A DNA stretch of 33,433 nucleotides from Candidatus Neomarinimicrobiota bacterium. Its GTDB lineage: Bacteria; Fidelibacterota; UBA2242; B5-G15. A program made the position numbers and the translations under genes. The notes under the pieces were generated by a model. It was not told where the DNA came from. It saw nothing but the letters and a program-made list of their open reading frames with translations, and did not search any database. Every line of letters starts with the position of its first letter. The stretch's first letter is position 1. Below are positions 28,011-33,433 of this stretch, one piece after another. The stretch lies in NCBI GenBank assembly GCA_017656425.1, contig JACDNV010000007.1, forward strand, positions 131,821 to 165,253, given 5' to 3'.

Positions 28011-28416
28011 TATAATAGAGTGTAACTATGTTTTAATAATAGAGAAATTAGCAGTTTGCAAAGCTTCATAATGATTATTTAATTTAATATTTACTAGTTA
28101 TTGTAACAAAGATGTCACAATTAAGTATAAAATCCAATTATTAGATCTCCCATGACTGAGTGGAAATTAAAATAGATTAAAGAGAAATTTGATAATATGA
28201 AAAATAATTTAATATATACTGAATTTGATAAATTCGGTTTTTTACGAACTCACCTTATTTAATCATTTCATAAAAATTTCATTCTATGATTAAGGTCGGA
28301 AATGTTTGAGGAGATTGCAATTATTTAGGAAACTTATCATATAAATAATTTTTATATGTACTTAATTAATCTTTAAGATTTAATATGATGATGCTAAATT
28401 AAGATGTATTATTGAT
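28011..28416. other. AT-rich intergenic region with inverted repeats, no supported gene
   Basis: About 400 bases between the dnaK terminator and tRNA-Arg with no convincing coding potential. Two inverted repeats stand out. A 9-bp stem (28218-28226 with 28230-28238, one T-G pair, 3-nt loop) is followed by five T, like a weak terminator. TTAATCAT (28259-28266) is complementary to ATGATTAA (28286-28293). A TATGAT box at 28384-28389 is placed plausibly as the tRNA -10 element, but no good -35 accompanies it. Confidence 0.5.
28218..28243 (+). terminator. Weak terminator-like hairpin
   Basis: A 9-bp stem with a three-base GAT loop (28227-28229), largely A-T, directly followed by five T (28239-28243). 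It would terminate a transcript from 28011-28217, but no gene is seen there, so any product would be a small RNA or read-through from dnaK. Confidence 0.3.
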
Positions 28417-28490
28417 GCCCCCGTAGCTCAGATGGACAGAGCACCGGCCTCCGGAGCCGGGTGTCGCAGGTTCAAATCCTGTCGGGGGTA
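28417..28490 (+). tRNA. tRNA-Arg (anticodon CCG)
   Basis: A complete cloverleaf can be drawn. The acceptor GCCCCCG (28417-28423) pairs with CGGGGGT (28483-28489), with a G-T first pair. D-stem GCTC/GAGC. Anticodon stem CCGGC/GCCGG encloses the loop CTCCGGA, with anticodon CCG at 28451-28453. The variable loop is GTGTC, and the T-arm is GCAGG TTCAAAT CCTGT. Discriminator A is at 28490. The CCA end is not encoded. It reads the CGG arginine codon. The gene is far more G+C-rich than its surroundings, as expected for a tRNA in an AT-rich genome. It is isolated, with no other tRNA nearby. Confidence 0.97.
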
Positions 28491-28772
28491 CTAATACTGC
28501 ACAAAGAAAATTAATGGTCAATGATTCGATAGCGATTAAAATATTTATCTCAACTAGTGGTAAAAATATAACTGAGTAAAAAATAAAATTTTTAGTTTGA
28601 TAAAATTATCCTCTTCCGTCTTATTCATTAAGAAAGGTAATTATTTTGTCACATGAAATCAAATTGCTTTATAGTATATTAAAAAATTAAAATTCATCTT
28701 TATAACCATCTGAGTACCTATGGGATGTAAGCTAAAATTAGAATAAACTTATTTTAGTTATAAACTAACTTA

Positions 28773-30533
28773 CTATTTTTCTAGTAATTTTATTAATTCC
28801 CTTGCTGATTCTTCTGGTCCTTTTTTCTCAAAACCTTTGATTCCCAATCGAGTTCTTATTTGCCCAACGAATAGATTGTTCCTGAAAAAATGGTTGAAAT
28901 ACTTAACAGCTATTTTTTCATGTAGATCTTTGTATTGTGGTGGACCGAATATATTTGCAAAATAGGAATGTACTATTCCAGTAGAGGTTGTAGTTCCCTT
29001 GCTCATTACGGTTCCTTCACGGAAAACTTTTAACGCCTCTTCTGGAGTATTAAACCTTTCAATAGTTGGATGATCCTCATCAATCTCCTCGTAATTATTG
29101 GCGTAGAAAAGGAGGTCTACTTTATGCCCTTTTATTACTGTTTCATAGGTAGTTACCGGGATTACAATCCTTGCATTTACTTTTGTAGGAGACATTATTA
29201 TGGCTCTATCAATCTGACCAAAAGCATAGCCAGTTGGCAAGTCATCGAGTCTTAAGAAAGCACCAATTTCTGTGCCGTATGCTATTATCTCGCCATCGTC
29301 TTTTATTTCTATTGATCCCATATCATCAGCAATTACTATCATATCTTTAATCAATTCTTCGCCTAATATTCGCATCGCTTCTATGGTTTCGGATTTCCCA
29401 CTGCCAGAGTCACCTATGATTAAAATGTTCGATTCTCTATTATTTTTGAGAATTATTTTAAAGAAAGCTCCGTGGTAGGGTAGCAATCCCTTTTTCATTA
29501 CGATTACATTATGTAAGGTAAGCACCATTTTCTTCAGATATCCAAAGTAGCCAAATGTATCATCATTTGGAATTGTTGCAATCAAAATATTGTTATCTTT
29601 ATCATCATAGAAAACAGTAGGGAGTTCCGAAAGCCTGTATAGCGACTTTCCAGGGACACCAAAGAGGTAAATCGCATCGGGCCTTCTTTTTAAATATTCA
29701 TCGTTAGCAAGTTCAAATAGATTGCTTAATGAAAATCCCAATTCATAAAATTTTTGGTGAAAGTATATAAAGATTAGATAATGTCCTACATTGGCTGGAT
29801 AGCAGAGCCATTCATCTGGGTCTATATTTTCAATATAGTTGAGTGGATTTTCATTTACTTTCTGAAATCTACCTGTTCTTTTATTCATTGGGGGGTCTAA
29901 TATTAATGGAGGATTGAGCAAAACCTGCCGTATAACTTTTATATTTTTCAATATTTCATAACTATTTCCAGGTAAGTTTAATTGGCGCTGTATGGCAATT
30001 GAGGAAAAATTAGCACCAGCTGCAACCTGTCTATAAATGCGTGGATGTTTTCCAGTTATATTTTCCTGAAGATCCCTGTATATCTTTCTTACAAGATGAG
30101 TTAGCGTTTCATTTGTATCGTTAAATGTACGGTAAGGTCTTTTATCGAGCCTGTCTCCCTCGGAATCTGCGATTATAAATCTATCAAAGCTTCTCCAGTA
30201 GTTATATAAAAACTCGACGAGGTCATTTAAAAGGTGTATATCCCTGAAAAATACTGAGTATTCAGGATTTATTTTTATAATATATTCATAAGGCATTTTT
30301 GTTAGCATTAAAAATACTTTGGTCAAGTCATCTAAATCTTGTTTTTTTATATCTTTTGTACCAAATATGCCAAGGAGACGAGATTCACTTTGTTTCAATC
30401 TTTCTATAGCAATCGACAAAAACTTTTTGAAAAATGGGCTATTAAATAACTCTTCTTCTGTTTCACACATTCGGCCCCTTATCCTTAGTATAACTTTTCT
30501 ACCTATTATCGAAAAAATGTTTTTTTCAATCAT
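28773..30533 (-). CDS. PEP-carboxykinase/HPr-kinase-fold ATP-binding protein, substrate unknown
   Basis: 586 aa. Start ATG at 30533 (MIEKNIFSIIG) chosen over an in-frame ATG 27 bases upstream because GGAGG lies 7 bases before it. The N-terminal ~340 residues are of unknown function. The C-terminal part carries a P-loop NILIIGDSGSGKSET (GDSGSGKS at 374-381), followed by VIADDMGSIEI, where PEPCK and HPr kinase place their metal-binding acidic pair, and then GTEIGAFLRLDDLPTG. Further on GTTTSTGIVHSYFANIFGP recalls the ATP-PEPCK C-terminal region. Full ATP-PEPCK motifs (GLSGTGKTTLS) are not matched exactly, so gluconeogenic PEPCK activity should not be assumed. No signal peptide or TM is seen. 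It lies on the - strand with the P5C dehydrogenase 156 bases upstream. Confidence 0.65.
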   Translation of the reverse strand: MIEKNIFSIIGRKVILRIRGRMCETEEELFNSPFFKKFLSIAIERLKQSESRLLGIFGTKDIKKQDLDDLTKVFLMLTKMPYEYIIKINPEYSVFFRDIHLLNDLVEFLYNYWRSFDRFIIADSEGDRLDKRPYRTFNDTNETLTHLVRKIYRDLQENITGKHPRIYRQVAAGANFSSIAIQRQLNLPGNSYEILKNIKVIRQVLLNPPLILDPPMNKRTGRFQKVNENPLNYIENIDPDEWLCYPANVGHYLIFIYFHQKFYELGFSLSNLFELANDEYLKRRPDAIYLFGVPGKSLYRLSELPTVFYDDKDNNILIATIPNDDTFGYFGYLKKMVLTLHNVIVMKKGLLPYHGAFFKIILKNNRESNILIIGDSGSGKSETIEAMRILGEELIKDMIVIADDMGSIEIKDDGEIIAYGTEIGAFLRLDDLPTGYAFGQIDRAIIMSPTKVNARIVIPVTTYETVIKGHKVDLLFYANNYEEIDEDHPTIERFNTPEEALKVFREGTVMSKGTTTSTGIVHSYFANIFGPPQYKDLHEKIAVKYFNHFFRNNLFVGQIRTRLGIKGFEKKGPEESARELIKLLEK

Positions 30534-30689
30534 TTCAAGGCCTCCATCTAATGCACGCAATTATAAAGAATTTATAAATAAATACAAAGTGATTTATATT
30601 CTACGTGATATTATTTAGGAACGATAAATTACCTACTATTATTGCTAAACATAAATATGTGTGTTCGATAAAATTGTAAAGTAAAATTT

Positions 30690-32321
30690 TTATTCCTTTT
30701 CCATAAAAGGATATCTGTAGTCTTTGGGTGGTACTAATAGCTCCTTGATTGCTCTTGGTGTTACCCACCTGTATAAATTCAATATACTGCCTGCTTTATC
30801 ATTTGTGCCAGAAGCTCTACTGCCACCGAATGGTTGTTGTCCAACAACTGCACCTGTCGGTTTGTCATTAATGTAGAAATTACCAGCTGCATATCGAAGT
30901 TTGTCTTCCGCTAACTGAATGGCTTTTCTATCTTTTGCGAAAATAGAGCCAGTAAGACCATAAGGGGATGTATTATTACAGATTTCAAGAGTTTCTTCGT
31001 ATTTATTATCGTCGTAAACATAAATTGTAACAACGGGTCCAAATATTTCTTCTACCATGGTTTTGAAATATGGATTGTCAGTTTGAACAACTGTTGGTTC
31101 TATAAAATATCCCTTTGAATCATCGCAATTACCGCCTATTAATATTTTTGCTTCATTCGAATTCCTTACAAATTCAATATAGGATTTTATTTTTTCAAAA
31201 GCAGGTCTATCTATTACTGCATTCATGAAGCATTCGAAGTCTCTCACATCACCTATCTTAATTGTTTTAATAGTTTCAATAAATAGTTCTTTAAATTTTG
31301 CCCAGATTGATTTAGGAATATATGCTCTAGATGATGCGGAACATTTTTGTCCCTGATATTCAAAAGAGCCTCTTACAACGGCAGTATTTAACTCATCTAG
31401 GTCTGCACTTGAATGAGCAAAAATGAAGTCTTTCCCACCTGTTTCACCAACTACGCGAGGATAATTCTTATAAATTTTTATGTTTTCCCCAACTGTTTTC
31501 CAAATATACTGAAATGTTTCGGTACTACCGGTGAAATGTACACCAGCAAGATCAGGACTGTTCAAAACTATTGAGCCGACCATAGTACCGGGACCGGGAA
31601 TAAAATTGATAACACCATCTGGTAAACCAGCTTCTTTCAATAGCTTCATAAGGTAATATGCAGAAAAGATAGCTGAAGATGCTGGTTTCCAGACAACTGT
31701 ATTTCCCATAATGGCTGGTGAAGTCGGGAGGTTTCCTGCAATGGAAGTGAAGTTAAAGGGTGTTATCGCAAAGATAAATCCTTCAAGTGGCCTATATTCA
31801 ACCCTGTTCCATTGTCCTTTTGGGGAGATAGGTTGTTGTTCGTATATCTCTTCCATGTATTTTGTATTAAAGTTCCAGAAATCTAGTAATTCGCATGTAG
31901 AGTCTATTTCAGCCTGAAATACATTTTTACTCTGATTTAGCATTGTAGCGGCATTGAGAATATATCTCCATTCGTTTGAAAGAAGTTCCGCCGCCTTTTT
32001 GAAAATGCTGGCTCTTATCCACCAGGGTGTGTTCGACCATTCTTTCCAGGCTTCTTTTGCACAGTCGATTGCCATTTGTATTTCTTTATGGCTGGCTATA
32101 TGGTATATCGATAATATATGATTATGATCATGGGGCATGACGCACTTGGCTGTATTGCCTGTCCTTATTTCTTTACCTCCAATTATTAACGGTATTTCGA
32201 TTTGTTCAGATGAAAGTTTATCAAGCGTTTGTTTTAGAATTTCTCTTTCTTTTGTGCCGGGGGCGTAACTGAGTATTCGTTCGTTTTTTGGATCTGGTAA
32301 TGTAAATTTTGCGTTACTCAT
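30690..32321 (-). CDS. pruA: L-glutamate gamma-semialdehyde (1-pyrroline-5-carboxylate) dehydrogenase
   Basis: NAD-dependent oxidation of glutamate semialdehyde to glutamate, the second step of proline catabolism and also the end of ornithine/arginine degradation. 543 aa, as in the stand-alone eukaryotic/Bacteroidetes-type P5CDH (ALDH4 branch) and not fused to proline dehydrogenase as in PutA. Catalytic Glu293 lies in VVGETGGKDF and the nucleophile Cys327 in GQKCSASSR. NAD-site segments ITPFNFTSIAGNLPTSPA, NTVVWKPA and GVHFTGSTETF are present, with EEIFGPVV near the end. AAGAGG lies upstream of the ATG. The N-terminus (LPDPKNERILSYAPGTKERE) also fits P5CDH. No proline dehydrogenase is in the window. 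Confidence 0.93.
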   Translation of the reverse strand: MSNAKFTLPDPKNERILSYAPGTKEREILKQTLDKLSSEQIEIPLIIGGKEIRTGNTAKCVMPHDHNHILSIYHIASHKEIQMAIDCAKEAWKEWSNTPWWIRASIFKKAAELLSNEWRYILNAATMLNQSKNVFQAEIDSTCELLDFWNFNTKYMEEIYEQQPISPKGQWNRVEYRPLEGFIFAITPFNFTSIAGNLPTSPAIMGNTVVWKPASSAIFSAYYLMKLLKEAGLPDGVINFIPGPGTMVGSIVLNSPDLAGVHFTGSTETFQYIWKTVGENIKIYKNYPRVVGETGGKDFIFAHSSADLDELNTAVVRGSFEYQGQKCSASSRAYIPKSIWAKFKELFIETIKTIKIGDVRDFECFMNAVIDRPAFEKIKSYIEFVRNSNEAKILIGGNCDDSKGYFIEPTVVQTDNPYFKTMVEEIFGPVVTIYVYDDNKYEETLEICNNTSPYGLTGSIFAKDRKAIQLAEDKLRYAAGNFYINDKPTGAVVGQQPFGGSRASGTNDKAGSILNLYRWVTPRAIKELLVPPKDYRYPFMEKE

Positions 32322-32432
32322 AATAACCTCTTGGTTTTTCTTGTTTTTAATTAATTTATCATACTTTTAAGTTAAGAAATAGATAGGTTAATTGGTAGTG
32401 TTAAATTTAAAGGATTTAGGATAGGAAATATC

Positions 32433-32986
32433 TTGATTGTTTTTGTAGATGGGCTTGGTATTGGCGAGAAAAAAGATACAGATCCTTTATATAAGAATTA
32501 TTATGAGGTATTGAAATATTTTACAATTGAAAATAATTGATTATATTTTCTAATAACATGTATTTTAAAGAAATAAATACCAGGATTGGATTAGAAGGTT
32601 TGCCTCAGAGCGCTACCTGTCAGACAGCGTTATTTACTGGTTATAAACTTTATAATACGATGGAATGTCATATACCTGGATTACCGAATAAAAGACTAAT
32701 TTCGATAATCTATAGAACAAATTTATTACAAAGGCTTGAGAATAGGGGATTAGAAATTGACTTTATAAATGCCTATCATGAAAATTATTTTAAAAGAAGA
32801 TTTAATAATTTGTCATTAACAACACATCTAGTATTGAATCTTAGTAAATCACATTTTTACTTCCTTGAAGATATAAAATCTGGGAATGCTATTTTTGCTG
32901 ATATTACGAATGAGCACCTTAGGAAAGAGGGATATAATATTGATTTAAGCGCAAAGGCTCAGTGCAAAATGCAGAATGAAAATTGA
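32433..32986 (+). pseudogene. Broken AlkP-superfamily metalloenzyme (phosphomutase-like), frameshifted and 3'-truncated
   Basis: The first part starts at TTG 32433 with AGGAA 5 bases upstream and reads ILIVFVDGLGIGEKKDTDPL to ENN, then stop TGA (32538-32540). The Asp of VFVDGLG is a metal ligand in this superfamily. The continuation lies in the -1 frame from 32537 (IIFSNNMYFKE, IGLEGLPQSATCQTALFTGY, HIPGLPNKRLIS, NAYHENYF, FADITNEHLRKEGYNIDL). The two halves join naturally if one base was lost near 32537. The protein then runs into repeat-encoded SAKAQCKMQNEN and stops at 32986. A family member would continue for roughly 100 more residues with the second metal site. I conclude it is inactivated; a sequencing error at the shift would remove the frameshift but not the truncation. 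Confidence 0.7.
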
Positions 32987-33433
32987 AAAATGCAAAATCG
33001 CCTTTTGTCAGATTTGGCTTTTGTACTCAAAATGTATACAGAAATAAATTTGACTTTTGCACTTTGCAATCTTCATTTTGCAATTGCCGTAAGGCTATCT
33101 TGCCCTTCGGGAAATCGCCTTCGGCGACTTCGTGAATACAAGACGATAAGCGCAAAGGCTCAGTGCAAAATGCAGAATGAAAATTGAAAAATGCAAAATC
33201 GCCTTTTGTCAGATTTGGCTTTTGTACTCAAAATGTAGACAGAAATAAATTTGACTTTTGCACTTTGCAATCTTCATTTTGCAATTGCCGTAAGGCTATC
33301 TTGCACTTTGGGAAATCGCCTTCGGCGACTTCGTGAATACAAGACGTTAAGCGCAAAGGCTCAATGCAGAATGCAGAGTGCAAATTGAAAAATGCAAAAT
33401 CGCCTTTTGTCAGATTTGGCTTTTGTACTCAAA
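32946..33433. repeat. 201-bp tandem repeat array, 2.4 units, continuing past the window
   Basis: Units start at TAAGCGCAAAGG: 32946, 33147 and 33348 (86 bases before the edge). Units 1 and 2 differ at four of 201 bases: GTATAC/GTAGAC, two changes in the GCCCTTCGGG hairpin, and ACGATA/ACGTTA. Unit 3 differs from unit 2 at four of 86. The period is a multiple of three. Each unit has an imperfect inverted repeat with 30-base arms (unit 1: 32968-32997 and 33055-33084, 25 matches) and small hairpins. The array begins inside the broken metalloenzyme gene. No transposase is seen. Confidence 0.9.
32968..33084. repeat. Long imperfect inverted repeat within repeat unit 1
   Basis: The left arm at 32968-32997, ending GAAAAATGCAAAA, is complementary without gaps to the right arm at 33055-33084, beginning TTTTGCACTTTGCAATC, at 25 of 30 positions, plus one G-T. 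The 57-nt loop holds a smaller hairpin, TTTTG-TACT-CAAAA (33019-33032). The right arm is followed by GCC-GTAA-GGC, CCC-TTC-GGG and TCGCC-TTC-GGCGA mini-hairpins. Both arms are built from degenerate TGCAAAA-like words. Confidence 0.8.

Noticed and set aside
28197-28262. Short ATG-initiated frame of 21 codons in the dnaK-tRNA spacer
   Set aside because: No convincing Shine-Dalgarno sequence, composition like the surrounding non-coding DNA, and it overlaps the terminator-like hairpin. Nothing supports translation.
28732-28757. Terminator for the - strand PEPCK-like gene (CTAAAAT/ATTTTAG)
   Set aside because: Only a 7-bp stem with a single G-C pair and no clear T-run on the - strand. It is too weak in this AT-rich background.
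28773-30533. Assignment as phosphoenolpyruvate carboxykinase (pckA)
   Set aside because: P-loop and acidic segment resemble PEPCK, but the canonical GLSGTGKTTLS motif is not matched and more than half the protein is unaccounted for, so a pckA name would overstate the evidence.
32990-33187. 65-codon open frame inside the repeat units
   Set aside because: It arises because the 201-bp period is a multiple of three and contains few stops. The product is low-complexity repeat translation that ends with the same residues as the broken gene's tail.
32946-33433. CRISPR array
   Set aside because: The whole 201-bp unit repeats, with no short repeat separated by unique spacers, and no cas genes are present in the window.

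Overview
The window is about two-thirds A+T. It carries a densely packed bacterial chromosome segment in which nearly every gene from 1 to about 27950 lies on the + strand, often with start and stop codons overlapping. Several features point to a diderm of the Fibrobacteres-Chlorobi-Bacteroidetes (FCB) assemblage or a neighbouring uncultured phylum: a C25 gingipain-type peptidase with a FlgD-like C-terminal sorting-type domain, a PorV/PorQ-like barrel next to it, a lipoprotein, an SLBB export-type protein, and LolCDE-type lipoprotein transport genes. This placement is inferred from gene content; no rRNA is present to test it.

Layout. 1-2198: 5'-truncated aspartate-semialdehyde dehydrogenase and aspartate kinase, the first two steps of Asp-family amino-acid synthesis. 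2266-3243: a divergent GAPDH-like protein without the catalytic cysteine motif. 3240-9775: housekeeping run MBL-fold hydrolase, tilS, hpt, ftsH, folP, cdaA. This links tRNA decoding, purine salvage, membrane proteolysis, folate and cyclic-di-AMP synthesis. 9781-16275: cell-surface cassette of a C25 peptidase, a PorV/Q-like barrel and a fibronectin-III-like lipoprotein. 16276-16501: gap with mutually exclusive inverted repeats. 16502-17534: SLBB protein and an Lrp/AsnC regulator. 17579-23324: prfB (with a programmed +1 frameshift), lysS, two LolC/E-type permeases and lolD. 23396-27947: clpC and dnaK, the latter behind a palindromic operator-like sequence. A clear terminator follows dnaK, then an AT-rich gap and tRNA-Arg(CCG).

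The right end changes character. Two genes lie on the - strand: a PEP-carboxykinase/HPr-kinase-fold protein of unknown substrate (28773-30533) and a P5C dehydrogenase (30690-32321). Divergent from them is a frameshifted, truncated AlkP-superfamily metalloenzyme gene (32433-32986). Its 3' end runs directly into a tandem array of 201-bp units (from 32946) that continues past the window. Each unit contains a long imperfect inverted repeat and a series of small hairpins.

The most unusual items are the 201-bp structured tandem repeat that ends a broken gene, the PEPCK-like orphan kinase, the GAPDH-like pseudoenzyme, and the C25/PorV-like surface cassette. I did not find a clearly new defence or mobile system; the repeat array is the nearest candidate for undescribed biology.
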